Source: a virus. Taken from it: a DNA stretch of 64,000 nucleotides. The number at the start of each line of letters is the position of its first letter. Within the stretch, counting starts at the first letter, position 1. The position numbers and the translations under genes are program-made. Below, piece after piece: positions 26,752-36,342 of the stretch. Location: positions 1-64,000 of the IMG/VR virus record IMGVR_UViG_3300033149_003257; one strand, written 5' to 3'. The notes below the pieces were generated by a model that worked only from the letters and a program-made list of their open reading frames with translations, made no database searches and had not been told where the DNA came from.

Positions 26752-29700
26752 TTAGTTTTTATTACCTCTCTTAACTCCTATAGATATTAAATAAGCATCT
26801 AATAATTTAACAGATTCTGAAACTATAGACTGTTCTTTTTGATCTTTAATATGATCTGATTCAATTATTTCTTTGATATAGTTATTTTTTAAATCAATAC
26901 AATCAGATTTAGTAGTTAAAAATTCAAATAAATTACATGGCGCATCATGTGCAATTAAACAAGCAGTTTCCATTTCACCACACCTTTGTCCGCCTCTATT
27001 TTTTCTCCCCCCTAAAGGTTGTAAAGTTTTTCTAGCATATGAACCAATTCCTCTAACTGCTAATTTCTCTTCTGCTATATGAGAAATTTTTGAGAAATAT
27101 AAATATCCAACTGCAATAGGATTTTGAACAATTGTTTGATTTATTGGATCATATATTTCTGATTCAAATTCAGTATTTGTATATTTCATAATAGATTTTA
27201 ACTGTTCTATATTAATAGATTCAAAAGGAGGTTGTATTATAGTAAGATTATTAATAAAATTTTCATCTATAATATCAGGACATTGTTCTTTAAATTGATT
27301 AGAATACCATTTATCTTTTGTACTATCAATCATTTCAATATATTTAATAATATAATCTTTTGTTTCTTTATTACTAAATTTATTTAAATTTTTTAAAGCT
27401 TCTTGTTTTAAATTATAAAAAGACATAGACAAATGTAGTTCAAATAATTGACCAATATTCATTCTAGATATTATACCAAGTGGGTTGATACATATATCAA
27501 CATGTCTACCATCTTTTAATTTTGGCATCTTTTGATGATCAATAATATTAGAAACTATACCTTTATTACCATGTCGATTTACTATTTTATCTCCTATTTG
27601 TATATCTCTAAAAAATATTCCATTTATTTCAACTCTAATTCCATTTACTTTTTCATTTTTAAATTTATATTTTCCAGAATGAGAAAACTTATTTAATCTT
27701 TTTTCTCTAATTATATTTTCTGCTCTATTTTTTGGGAATAAATCAAAAATGATATCTTTAAATTTATTTTCATCTTTAATTTGTCTTTCTGTTATATTAG
27801 TTATCCAATCTACAAATTCAGGAATATCAGTATTCCACTCATTAGCAAATACATTTACTTCTGTAATAATCATATTCTTTTTTACTTTTAATGGAATCTC
27901 TTCTTCAAATATAGAACAGAAATTTGGAACTGAAACTAATTCTTTCAAAATTGCATATGGTTTACCTATTTTAATTGTTTCAAATTTATTAGGAATTGGT
28001 TTATATATTTCTTTATCTAAACTTAATAACACTTTATTTGGAGGTATATTAAATGATAAATCTTCTATGTGTATTGATGTAAGTGATTCATCTTTCACTA
28101 ATCTATCTGAAATAATAATTCCATCTTCATAATTATATCCATAGTATGACATTACAGCACATAAAAGATTTTTTCCTAAATTTATCTTACCATTTGTTAA
28201 AAAATTACTTTCTGCTAATATATCACCTTTCTTAAATTTATCACCAACTCTTACATAAAGACTCATAAAATCCATATTTTCAACATATATATTTCTAGCT
28301 GATATATCAAAAATATCAGAAGTATTATCATTATAAGTTACAATAAGAAAATTAGTATCGATATATAACACTTCACCATCTTTTTTAGCTATTTTAATAA
28401 ATTGGGTATATTTAGTATACAAACTTTCACAACCAGATTGAATCATTGGTATATCAAAATTTTTTAACATTACTGATTGTCTCATTTGTGAAGAAGCCAT
28501 TTGTAATCTTGTTTGATCATTATGTTCTAAAAATGGAATCATAGAAATTGGTATAGAAATAGGTTCTTTTTCTAGAAATTCTTTTTTAAATCTCAAATTT
28601 TCATCTAATTTAACATTTGGAATTAAACTTTGTAATACCCCACAATTATCTCTATCTGGTGTATCTACTGGACATATTCTTCCAAACATTGTTTCAGATA
28701 TATCACGTAAATGTTTTGGAACATTCTCTCTTTTAAAACCTCCTGGACCCAGTAAACTAGTTCTAGATAATCTAGTCAATTCATCAATAGGATTTATAGA
28801 AAAATCAAATTGAACTATATCGGATACATTACAATCTGATAATATTTGACTAGAATTTATATTAAATTTTGGTTGTCTGGAAGTTCTATTTGACATACAT
28901 AAATCAAAAATTGTTTTTGAAACTCTAGTTAATATTATATATTCAAAACATCTTATTCTTTTGTTAATGAAATTAGTATCATCAAAAGGTCCATTTTCAA
29001 TTGCATTAACTAATTCATCTAGAACGTTATTTGTTTTAAAAAATCTTTTTGACGTTATATCTGTTTTCATTATTAAATCTAAAGCATATACAACATTATC
29101 ACCTTTAGTTCTAGAATCATATTTAGAATACATTCTACCAAGTTCTAAAATATAATCATCCTGTGAAAAACCTTCGGATTCCTCATAATACATTTTTAAA
29201 TCAAACAATAACTTTTCAATTAATGTATTTGGATTATTTGATATTGTAATAGATGAAAAATTATATTTATCATCTAAATAATCTGGGCCAAAATATGAAA
29301 ACATTAATAACGATAAAGGAACTTTCTTTCCTAGAAAACTAGCCATAACGAGAGGTTCTTGTATTTCAGAATCTAGTTTTCTTGTATTTTCAATAACTAA
29401 TATAGTTGCTACATTTGTTCTTAACTTAATATTTTTACCTCTAGTTACAATAGGAATATCAAATAATTGAAACTGTGGTATTTTTTTCTTTCCATTAATA
29501 ATAATATAATTATCATCAACTAATTTTGGAATATACATACTGAGATCTAACTCAAAAGTTCCTTTTTTCAATTTTATTACTAAATTTTGTTTTAACGTTT
29601 TTTGTAATTCTCCAGAAGAAAATTTATGATCTTTTATTGTGCATTCAATAATTTCAAAACCAATTTCTTCTACTGTTTTTACTATTTCTTGAATTTGTTG

Positions 29701-29781
29701 AAGAAGATTAGAATATTCTAATTTTCTAATAGTAAAAACATTATTATTTTGAATCTTAAAATTCGGATTTATAATATCCAA
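26752..29781 (-). CDS. RNA polymerase beta-like subunit (first set)
   Basis: A 1009-residue, single-chain beta-type subunit. Diagnostic segments: QMASSQMRQSVML (about 425), SYYGYNYEDGIIIS (about 548-561), IQIGDKIVNRHGNKGIVS (about 727-744), NPLGIISRMNIGQLFELH and GGRKNRGGQRCGEMETACL (about 923-941). These form the catalytic-side DPBB domain and switch regions. It is shorter than the 1363-residue copy at 57740 and starts directly after the beta' gene (12-base gap). Along with its neighbour it forms a two-subunit core lacking any visible alpha subunit. Confidence 0.9.
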   Translation of the reverse strand: MDIINPNFKIQNNNVFTIRKLEYSNLLQQIQEIVKTVEEIGFEIIECTIKDHKFSSGELQKTLKQNLVIKLKKGTFELDLSMYIPKLVDDNYIIINGKKKIPQFQLFDIPIVTRGKNIKLRTNVATILVIENTRKLDSEIQEPLVMASFLGKKVPLSLLMFSYFGPDYLDDKYNFSSITISNNPNTLIEKLLFDLKMYYEESEGFSQDDYILELGRMYSKYDSRTKGDNVVYALDLIMKTDITSKRFFKTNNVLDELVNAIENGPFDDTNFINKRIRCFEYIILTRVSKTIFDLCMSNRTSRQPKFNINSSQILSDCNVSDIVQFDFSINPIDELTRLSRTSLLGPGGFKRENVPKHLRDISETMFGRICPVDTPDRDNCGVLQSLIPNVKLDENLRFKKEFLEKEPISIPISMIPFLEHNDQTRLQMASSQMRQSVMLKNFDIPMIQSGCESLYTKYTQFIKIAKKDGEVLYIDTNFLIVTYNDNTSDIFDISARNIYVENMDFMSLYVRVGDKFKKGDILAESNFLTNGKINLGKNLLCAVMSYYGYNYEDGIIISDRLVKDESLTSIHIEDLSFNIPPNKVLLSLDKEIYKPIPNKFETIKIGKPYAILKELVSVPNFCSIFEEEIPLKVKKNMIITEVNVFANEWNTDIPEFVDWITNITERQIKDENKFKDIIFDLFPKNRAENIIREKRLNKFSHSGKYKFKNEKVNGIRVEINGIFFRDIQIGDKIVNRHGNKGIVSNIIDHQKMPKLKDGRHVDICINPLGIISRMNIGQLFELHLSMSFYNLKQEALKNLNKFSNKETKDYIIKYIEMIDSTKDKWYSNQFKEQCPDIIDENFINNLTIIQPPFESINIEQLKSIMKYTNTEFESEIYDPINQTIVQNPIAVGYLYFSKISHIAEEKLAVRGIGSYARKTLQPLGGRKNRGGQRCGEMETACLIAHDAPCNLFEFLTTKSDCIDLKNNYIKEIIESDHIKDQKEQSIVSESVKLLDAYLISIGVKRGNKN

Positions 29782-29792
29782 AATATAAACTC

Positions 29793-32498
29793 CTATATTC
29801 TTTCCCCTCTTAATATTTTGTCCATAATACCTTTGTAAAAACCAGAATTAAAAATGCCATTTATAATATGTTTTTTAGGATTTGAAAATGCTAAACCAAG
29901 TAACCAACTTTCAAAAGATGGAACTGATTGTATACTATAATAATCAGGTTCTATTGTTTCTCTATTTTCTAGTAATCTCCATTTTCTAAATTCTTTCCAC
30001 ATTAACTGAGCTACAACACATTCAAAATGAACATGATGTATATTTCCTTCTATATTATAAACTTCAAATAATTCATCAACTATATCTTTATAATTTTTTC
30101 CTTTAAATTTATGTAATAATTTACTAACTATAGATAAATCTCCAATAATATCCATTTGTTTCATTACATTTTTCTTATCACTTTTATTTGTAATTGCGGA
30201 ACCTGAAGTGTGAAATGTACGTAATACTAATTGTGTATTATGTTCTCCTAATGATTGTGCAGCAATAACTCCAATAAATTTACTATCAATAAATTTATAC
30301 AAATCACCATAACATTTATGACATATATTTTCACTTTTACAAAATATGGGACTTCTTAAATAAATAGTTTTTCCAATAATTTCTCGATAATTATTTTCAT
30401 CTATAATTTTTAATATACTATCTTCTAAATGATATCTATACATAAGCATTTTAGCTTTCTTTTCATTATTTACAAAAACTTGTAAATAATCTTTTGTTCC
30501 ACAATCATCAAAAGTTAAAGAAATTTGTAAATTAGCACAACTAAATATTAATTTTCTAGATAAATATCCAGAGGTTCCAGTATTTAATGCAACATCTAAT
30601 AACCCTTTTCTACAACCAAATGTAGACATAAAAAATTCTTTCTCATCTAACCCATCTATTAAACAATTTTTAATGGGAGTAGATAAAATTTCACCATCAA
30701 AATTCGAAACAAATCCTCTTGTTAAAGTTATTTGTCTAATTTGATCCCAATTTCCTCTAGCACCAGATTTTATCATATCGGAATAATGAAAATTATCTTT
30801 TAGAAAATTCAAAGTATCATCACTTAAAACGTTTTGTAATTGCTCTCCAACATCTTTACAATTATAAATATTATTTTGAACTTCTTTATAATTTGGAATT
30901 ACACATTGATTCAGAGATAAAGTAGTACCAAAGAGTGTTGTATATTTAAAACCTTCTTTTTTAATTTTATCTAAAACTTGAGATGTTTCAATAGAATTAT
31001 ACTTTGTTTTTATATCATTTAAAATAAAACTTAAAATTCTCTTATCTACTGGATAATCTATTAGATCATAATCTTCTGGTAAACATTCATTAAATATTTT
31101 TCTAGATTCTGTAATTTCTTTTCCTTTATAAAAAGCTTTATCTTGAAGTGAGTCCAATTTATTGGAAGTTAAAATATGAATTCCAAAAATAATATCTTGA
31201 TTTGGTAATGGTACTAAACTATTATTAGATGGACTATTTAAATTTTTGCTCATTAAAAATTTATCTTTAATTTCCTGTTTAGATTCTTCTGTTATTGGAA
31301 TATAAACAGCCATTTGGTCTCCATCGAAATCAGCATTAAAGCCTCTGCAAGATAATGGATGTATTTTAATTACATTTTCAAGAGATACTTTAATTTTAAA
31401 TCCAATCATACCTAATCTATGTAAAGATGGTTGTCGATTTAAAATACATACTTCATCAGTAACAATTTGTTCACAAATTCTAAATAAAGAGGGAATTTTA
31501 TACTCTATACAATCTTCAACAAATTCAATGGCATCGCTTAATGTTTTAAATTTTCTTAATTCAATTAATTTTTTCGAAACTTGAATTTTAAATAATTCTA
31601 AAATCATTATATAAGGTAATACACATTCATCAATATCTAGAGTAGGTTCTGGAACAATTACTGCTCTACCAGAAAAATCTATTCTTTTACCAAGTATATT
31701 TCCTCTAATTAATCCTTCCTTTTTTGATAACTTATCTAAAATATGTTTATATAATTCATTAACATCATTTTGTAATTGTTTAAAATATTGATAAAATAGT
31801 TGTTTATCTCTATTAATATCTATTATAGTATCTTTCATAATTTCTCTTTTCATTAAGATCTGCATATAAAATCTATTTATTTTATCAACTACTTGATTAT
31901 TTTTACTTACGCTTTTTGCTGCAGGTCTCAAATCAGGAGGAAGAACAATTATTTGTTGTAAAAATAATTTATCAATATTATTTTTTATTATATTCCATTC
32001 ATCATAACCAATAGATGTTAAAGTGTCTGCAAAAGTAAATACTAAATTATATATAGCATCTAGTTTTTCCCATCTTTCACAATTTTCAGGAATATTATCT
32101 GGTTTTGTAACTACTAAGAAATCTTCTCCATCTTTATATAAAATACTATGTTCATTATGAAGTAATAAATCTATTGGATTTTTTATTTGTAAACCACCTA
32201 TATCTACTAAAAGATCATAAAATAATGGATTTATTACAGGTATAGGAAGAATTATTTTAGCAAATCTTCTTCTTCTTTCATAATTACTAACAATATCTAC
32301 TCCACATTCTTTACATTTTCCACCTGAAAAAGATATACCATAATATTTTCCACATTGACAAGTATAATTTTTCAATGGACCAAAAATTTGTTCAGAAAAT
32401 AATCCCTCTGAATGAAATTTTTTCTTATCCATTATTTTAGTTGAAGTAACCTCTTTCAAATCTTTACAAAATTCATTAAAATTTAAAAGTTCTGGCAT
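29793..32498 (-). CDS. RNA polymerase beta'-like subunit (first set)
   Basis: A 901-residue beta' subunit in one piece. Zinc site 1: CQCGKYYGISFSGGKCKECG (about residues 49-68). The lid/rudder region has NILGKRIDFSGRAVIV. The catalytic loop is NADFDGDQMAVYIP (about 386-399), giving the three Mg-binding Asp. Zinc site 2: DCGTKDYL, then CKSENICHKCYG (about 720-730), followed by GVIAAQSLGEHNTQLVLRTFH. It resembles bacterial beta' more than the split subunits of phiKZ-type phages. It lies 12 bases upstream of the beta gene and two bases downstream of the 77-residue small gene. Confidence 0.92.
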   Translation of the reverse strand: MPELLNFNEFCKDLKEVTSTKIMDKKKFHSEGLFSEQIFGPLKNYTCQCGKYYGISFSGGKCKECGVDIVSNYERRRRFAKIILPIPVINPLFYDLLVDIGGLQIKNPIDLLLHNEHSILYKDGEDFLVVTKPDNIPENCERWEKLDAIYNLVFTFADTLTSIGYDEWNIIKNNIDKLFLQQIIVLPPDLRPAAKSVSKNNQVVDKINRFYMQILMKREIMKDTIIDINRDKQLFYQYFKQLQNDVNELYKHILDKLSKKEGLIRGNILGKRIDFSGRAVIVPEPTLDIDECVLPYIMILELFKIQVSKKLIELRKFKTLSDAIEFVEDCIEYKIPSLFRICEQIVTDEVCILNRQPSLHRLGMIGFKIKVSLENVIKIHPLSCRGFNADFDGDQMAVYIPITEESKQEIKDKFLMSKNLNSPSNNSLVPLPNQDIIFGIHILTSNKLDSLQDKAFYKGKEITESRKIFNECLPEDYDLIDYPVDKRILSFILNDIKTKYNSIETSQVLDKIKKEGFKYTTLFGTTLSLNQCVIPNYKEVQNNIYNCKDVGEQLQNVLSDDTLNFLKDNFHYSDMIKSGARGNWDQIRQITLTRGFVSNFDGEILSTPIKNCLIDGLDEKEFFMSTFGCRKGLLDVALNTGTSGYLSRKLIFSCANLQISLTFDDCGTKDYLQVFVNNEKKAKMLMYRYHLEDSILKIIDENNYREIIGKTIYLRSPIFCKSENICHKCYGDLYKFIDSKFIGVIAAQSLGEHNTQLVLRTFHTSGSAITNKSDKKNVMKQMDIIGDLSIVSKLLHKFKGKNYKDIVDELFEVYNIEGNIHHVHFECVVAQLMWKEFRKWRLLENRETIEPDYYSIQSVPSFESWLLGLAFSNPKKHIINGIFNSGFYKGIMDKILRGERI

Positions 32499-32500
32499 AT

Positions 32501-32734
32501 TTAATGCTCTCCAAATTCTTCTATAATAAAATTTGCTATTTGAATAAAATGCTCTTTTACAACTGAAGAAACCACTAAATTAATATCTGGCAACAATTCA
32601 TTAACTATTTGTTTTAATTCTTCTCTACTCAATTTCTCTTCGTAATTTTTTATTATGTTTGTAATTAATTGAATTAAAGTTTCTTCAATTGTAAGTTTAT
32701 TAGTTTCTATTTCATTATTATTTTCTTGTGACAT
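32501..32734 (-). CDS. Small acidic helical protein before the RNA polymerase pair
   Basis: A 77-residue acidic protein (MSQENNNEIETNKLTIEETL, then helical KLSREELKQIVNELLP), stop two bases from the beta' start. No family is known to me. Its place between the E2-like gene and the RNA polymerase pair means that it could be an accessory polymerase factor or a partner of the tagging cassette; neither is shown. Confidence 0.55.
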   Translation of the reverse strand: MSQENNNEIETNKLTIEETLIQLITNIIKNYEEKLSREELKQIVNELLPDINLVVSSVVKEHFIQIANFIIEEFGEH

Positions 32735-32740
32735 TAATTA

Positions 32741-33109
32741 CTAATCTCCTTTACTTAATTGAATAAACATTGAATTTACTTTTTTATATTTTATAGATTT
32801 CCACAAAGTATAATAACATTCATCAAAATAAAAAGTTCTCAAATTATTTTCAATTATATTTAAAACTGAATCTGTTGGTTCAACATTTAAATACTTATCA
32901 GAAAGACAATAAATATGATTATCTGGATCACAATTTGGATGATAACCATTTAATATTATCTTTTTAATTTTTTGGTGATTCGTTATAATTAAATAACCAT
33001 TTATAATATGATCTTCTGGTAAATCTAAAATAACGTATAAACTTTTTTGGTAAATTATTCGATTTGGAATAATTCTTTTATTTATAAATAAAAAATCAAT
33101 TTTATCCAC
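32741..33109 (-). CDS. E2-like ubiquitin-conjugating protein
   Basis: A 122-residue protein with the order found in E2/UBC folds. Strands come first, then NGYHPNCDPDNHIYCLSD (about residues 54-71), then EPTDSVLNIIENNLRTF, and an aromatic, helical end. In E2 enzymes HPN is followed about ten residues later by the catalytic Cys and by a helix reading like ..ILLSIQSLL; here HPN, the Cys at about residue 67 (YCLS) and the helix fall in place. It would carry the modifier as a thioester. It lies six bases from the degenerate E1-like gene. Assignment by motif only; a fold prediction would test it. Confidence 0.55.
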   Translation of the reverse strand: MDKIDFLFINKRIIPNRIIYQKSLYVILDLPEDHIINGYLIITNHQKIKKIILNGYHPNCDPDNHIYCLSDKYLNVEPTDSVLNIIENNLRTFYFDECYYTLWKSIKYKKVNSMFIQLSKGD

Positions 33110-33114
33110 TTTTT

Positions 33115-34086
33115 TTAAGCTGCTCCAGTTTCTTCAATTATTTCAACAAAAGAACCATCATCATCTTTATGAACACTAATAACAAAATTAGAAGTCATAA
33201 ATGGAAAATTGATCATAGAAGAAATAATAGATGTAACATCAGTAGAATCTCTTATATAACATTTAGGTATTGTTTTATTAAATAAGGAATGTTCTTTCTC
33301 ACCAAGACAAATTGTTAATGGATTCTCTTTATTTAATTTTATAATTGGAATAATATGTTCTGATAAATTTACTACTTTATCTGTTTTTTCAGTTGAATTA
33401 TAAATAATATCTATTCTTTTTGATATACTACTATCAATACTTTCTTGTAATAAATTATCTAAAAAATCTAAATGAACTCGATGTATTATTTGATTATTTA
33501 TAAAATAATAGATTTGTTTACTAGCAATTATTTGAGAAGCAAATGATGATGCTTTTTGTATATCAGATTTACTCAGTTTAATTATATATCTTCCTTCATA
33601 TTGATAATTTGTTTTTACATTTTTTCTGCAATCAATAATTAGACTTTTACCTGAAATATATAATCTAATATTTATTTCTTTTGATCTATTACATACAAAA
33701 TCTCTACAATCTATAACTAAATCACAATCAGAAAAACATTTGCATTTTTCTATATATTTATTTTTAAATTTTGTTACAGTTACATCATCTGATATAATTT
33801 CTTCTAAAACATCAACTTTAAACTTACCAATATGTTCATATTTATAAATAGATGTTTTTAGATTTTTATTTTCTACAATATCATTATCTATAATAACAAT
33901 TTCTTTTACATCACTTAAAAATGATAAGTATCTACATAAAAATCCACCTAAAGATCCCAATCCAATTATTGCAATTTTTCTTATTTTATATTTAAAATTA
34001 TCATTAAAGATATTAGTATATATAACATTTAATTTTTCTTCTTTAATCAAAGGTTCCTTATCATTTTGATATCTTTCCTCTTTCAC
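33115..34086 (-). CDS. Degenerate E1/ThiF-like protein
   Basis: A 323-residue protein with a Rossmann nucleotide-binding start IAIIGLGSLGGFLCRYL (about residues 38-54), VIIDNDIVENKNL (E1 D.D.VE..NL), and GKFKVDVLEEI. The E1 Arg finger (usually NL.R) is missing (NLKTS), and no Cys stands where the thioester Cys normally is (region QKASSFASQIIASK). So it may be a non-catalytic partner of the E1 at 35635, like the AOS1-type half of SUMO E1, or a different ATP-binding enzyme. The C-terminal 100 residues are extra. Adjacent to the E2-like gene. Confidence 0.6.
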   Translation of the reverse strand: MKEERYQNDKEPLIKEEKLNVIYTNIFNDNFKYKIRKIAIIGLGSLGGFLCRYLSFLSDVKEIVIIDNDIVENKNLKTSIYKYEHIGKFKVDVLEEIISDDVTVTKFKNKYIEKCKCFSDCDLVIDCRDFVCNRSKEINIRLYISGKSLIIDCRKNVKTNYQYEGRYIIKLSKSDIQKASSFASQIIASKQIYYFINNQIIHRVHLDFLDNLLQESIDSSISKRIDIIYNSTEKTDKVVNLSEHIIPIIKLNKENPLTICLGEKEHSLFNKTIPKCYIRDSTDVTSIISSMINFPFMTSNFVISVHKDDDGSFVEIIEETGAA

Positions 34087-34096
34087 AGAGAAACTC

Positions 34097-34342
34097 CTAT
34101 TGATTACTTTCCATTATATTAAGCATTTCATCAATATTGTTCTTTAGAAAAATAAGTTCTTTTTTACTTAATCTTCCCATTTTTCCATATCCAATAGTTT
34201 CATCTTTTTTTACGTAACTTCTAGTTATTTGTAACTTAATTTCTCCTTCATCATATTTCATTAAAGACATTAATAATGATTTATTGTTTTCACCATTCAT
34301 TTCAAATAATTTTATTAAGACATCTTTTTCTGGATCCCACAT
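34097..34342 (-). CDS. Unknown small protein in the tagging cassette
   Basis: An 81-residue protein: MWDPEKDVLIKLFEMNGENN, strands (EIKLQITRSYVKKDETIGYG), GRLSKKELIFLKNNIDEML. The beta-sheet plus C-terminal helix and the KxGRLS-KKEL pattern recall PC4-like single-strand-binding proteins, but this is a weak likeness. It sits eleven bases from the degenerate E1-like gene and after the hairpin at 34362-34398. Confidence 0.45.
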   Translation of the reverse strand: MWDPEKDVLIKLFEMNGENNKSLLMSLMKYDEGEIKLQITRSYVKKDETIGYGKMGRLSKKELIFLKNNIDEMLNIMESNQ

Positions 34343-34361
34343 TTTTCCCCCTTATTAAAAT

Positions 34362-34398
34362 AAATAATCTGGAGAAAAAAATATTCTCCAGATTATTT
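34362..34398 (-). terminator. Hairpin with U-rich flank (probable terminator)
   Basis: A perfect 15-bp stem (AAATAATCTGGAGAA at 34362-34376, complement at 34384-34398), seven-base loop. On the minus strand the stem is followed by a T-rich stretch (TATTTATTTTAAT). It lies between the stop of 34411-35037 and the start of 34097-34342, so it may partly split the cassette into two transcription units. Confidence 0.65.
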
Positions 34399-34410
34399 TT
34401 CAAAAAATTA

Positions 34411-35037
34411 TTAATCTTTTTTTAGTTTACGATCTTTAATTTTAGAAATAATATTCGACTCTGTAAAGCTAGGAATAGGTTTATAAGAAGATTTGTAATC
34501 AAAATCTTTAGATGTAACTACTAATGGATAAATATGAGGTATTCTTAATATAGCACGATGAATCGATTTTCTATCTTTTCTGGTTGCTGTAACTAATTTA
34601 ATTTTATTATATAATTGTATATCAAGTGATTTAAAATGTTCATTTAATTTCTCTATTTCATCTACATCTTTTATTTTTTTTATCTTTAATATTTCTCTAT
34701 TATTCTTATTCCATGTAGAATCAAATGAACCTTTTTTAGAATTATTTTTAATCCATCGATTAACATATGGATTAATTTTATCATCATTTGTTTTTCTATA
34801 TAATGCTTTTACCGCTTTTTTGTAAGAATATGACTTTCCCTTTTGTTTATTATATGTATCTAATAATGAACATATACTAATTCCTCTAGCTAATATATTA
34901 AAATTTTCATCAATTAAAATACAAACTGTATAGACAATAGAAATTTCAGTTGTATTTTTATAAAATCTAATATATTTTACTCCTTTATCTTGAAGATTTT
35001 TCTTAAGAAATCTCCTTTTTTTATTTCCTTTCTTCAT
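34411..35037 (-). CDS. Unknown basic protein
   Basis: A 208-residue, strongly basic protein. The part SIVYTVCILIDENFNILARG then ISICSLLDTYNKQKGKSYSYKKAVKAL has the look of a conserved small phage family (xxARGxxxCSxxD.....GR..A...AL) that I know only by pattern. The C-terminus has KLVTATRKDRKSIHRAILRI. Function unknown. It lies in the middle of the modifier/E1/E2 cassette, between the modifier and the degenerate E1-like protein, so a link to the system is possible. Confidence 0.55.
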   Translation of the reverse strand: MKKGNKKRRFLKKNLQDKGVKYIRFYKNTTEISIVYTVCILIDENFNILARGISICSLLDTYNKQKGKSYSYKKAVKALYRKTNDDKINPYVNRWIKNNSKKGSFDSTWNKNNREILKIKKIKDVDEIEKLNEHFKSLDIQLYNKIKLVTATRKDRKSIHRAILRIPHIYPLVVTSKDFDYKSSYKPIPSFTESNIISKIKDRKLKKD

Positions 35038-35100
35038 TTCCTCCTATCTCCACAGATAACTTAGATAGTCTATTTAAAATAAAATTATTTATTATTTTTA

Positions 35101-35133
35101 GGGGATAATATATACAAAATATATATTATCCCC
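35101..35133. repeat. Perfect 14-bp hairpin after the modifier gene
   Basis: GGGGATAATATATA at 35101-35114 with its complement at 35120-35133, five-base loop. It comes 21 bases after the modifier stop on the minus strand. The transcribed flank on the far side is A-rich, so it is not a classical terminator; it matches the style of the hairpin at 21148-21184. Confidence 0.7.
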
Positions 35134-35154
35134 TTTTCATTATTTAATTAATAA

Positions 35155-35622
35155 CTATTTATAACCTTTTCCACCAGCTGGTTTTAGAAATTCTAAATTA
35201 TCACCAAATTGTAAAACATAACCAGATGGAACCTGTTTTCCATTAACTATTCCATCTGCCATTTTGTCAATATTTAAAACTTCCCGAAGAAATTCAGAAA
35301 CCGCACCAACTGTTTTTCCAACAACATCAAAACGACCAGATGCAGCACCACTAGAAACTAAAATTGTTGTTGTGCACCTATCACCAAATCGAGCAGATGG
35401 TTTTGTAAAGCTGCTAGTAAATACAGCACTTATGTCTGTCACTTTATTAGAATCAACATTACTAATAGAAGGAGATGCTCCATATTTTTCTAAAATTGCA
35501 TCAATAACTACATCTTTTCTTTTCTTAGACATACCCGGTATATCTAATTCATAAACACACATAGTTCTAAGATCAGCGACAGTCCTAGCTTCCAACTCTT
35601 CTCTTGTAAATTCTTTTTTCAT
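35155..35622 (-). CDS. Ubiquitin-like (beta-grasp) modifier with SAP-like N-terminus
   Basis: A 155-residue protein. Residues 1-50 (EARTVADLRTMCVYELDIPG, then KKRKDVVIDAILEKYG) look like a SAP/Rho-N-type helical DNA- or RNA-binding module. Residues about 82-155 read as a beta-grasp domain: TTTILVSSGAASGRFDVVGK, TVGAVSEFLREVLNI, GIVNGKQVPSGYVLQFGDNL, EFLKPAGG. It ends GG-KGYK with the Gly pair at about 150-151, so a four-residue tail would need removal to expose GG. A JAMM protease gene lies two genes away, fitting that need. Family of Ub-like proteins in E1/JAB operons; target unknown. Confidence 0.7.
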   Translation of the reverse strand: MKKEFTREELEARTVADLRTMCVYELDIPGMSKKRKDVVIDAILEKYGASPSISNVDSNKVTDISAVFTSSFTKPSARFGDRCTTTILVSSGAASGRFDVVGKTVGAVSEFLREVLNIDKMADGIVNGKQVPSGYVLQFGDNLEFLKPAGGKGYK

Positions 35623-35634
35623 TTTTTTTTTCTC

Positions 35635-36342
35635 CTAAATAAAAGATTTTAAAAGTTTTTGCTTTGGTTTTCTAATTTTTGAGCTTGCTGACATAGTTTT
35701 TATATCAAAATATATTTCTGAGTAAGTATAATCTTTTAAAACTACAATATTATAAAAAGCCCAACACATAATTGTAGCAACTCCTAAATTAGTAAAATAT
35801 AATTGTGGATCAGACTGAGCTAATTCTTCACAAGACAAATCATCAGGATGATTATCTTGAGCATTAATTATTTCAGGATGATAATCCGTAACTTTTGGAG
35901 TTATATCAACATCATTATATCTAACATATATTTGGACATTTCCATCTGTATATTCATTACCACCAGAAATTAAAATTATATTTGATAATGTACTACAATA
36001 ATCTGAAACTATTCTTCTTGTTTTATGATTATCTACACATACAAAAACTATATCATTATTATAAATATAAGAAGAAATATTATCATCATTTAAAAATTGA
36101 GAAACAAAATTGATGTCTAAATTATTAAATTTTTTTCTCAATTCTTCCATTTTAACTTTTGATTTGTTACCTAACATCATAAAATCTTGTCTTTCAAAAT
36201 TTTTAGGTTCGTATGAATCACCATCAATTAATTTAATATGTGATTCAAAGTTATTTAAATAATTTAAAAATCTACATATTTTTTCTGATAATATAGAACC
36301 AATTCCACCCAAACCAATTATTTTAATATTAATACATTCCAT
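35635..36342 (-). CDS. E1-like activating enzyme (ThiF/UBA family)
   Basis: A 235-residue ThiF-fold enzyme. INIKIIGLGGIGSILSEKIC gives the ATP-binding glycine loop. LIDGDSYEPKNFERQDF supplies the acidic residue and Arg finger (about residue 50). Then DDIVFVCVDN-type segments follow. The Cys in HPDDLSCEELAQSDPQLYFT (about residue 172) is the candidate thioester Cys, with the usual CEE..S.PQ pattern. It would adenylate the modifier C-terminus and form a thioester. It lies 12 bases upstream of the modifier start and 20 bases from the JAMM gene. Confidence 0.8.
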   Translation of the reverse strand: MECINIKIIGLGGIGSILSEKICRFLNYLNNFESHIKLIDGDSYEPKNFERQDFMMLGNKSKVKMEELRKKFNNLDINFVSQFLNDDNISSYIYNNDIVFVCVDNHKTRRIVSDYCSTLSNIILISGGNEYTDGNVQIYVRYNDVDITPKVTDYHPEIINAQDNHPDDLSCEELAQSDPQLYFTNLGVATIMCWAFYNIVVLKDYTYSEIYFDIKTMSASSKIRKPKQKLLKSFI

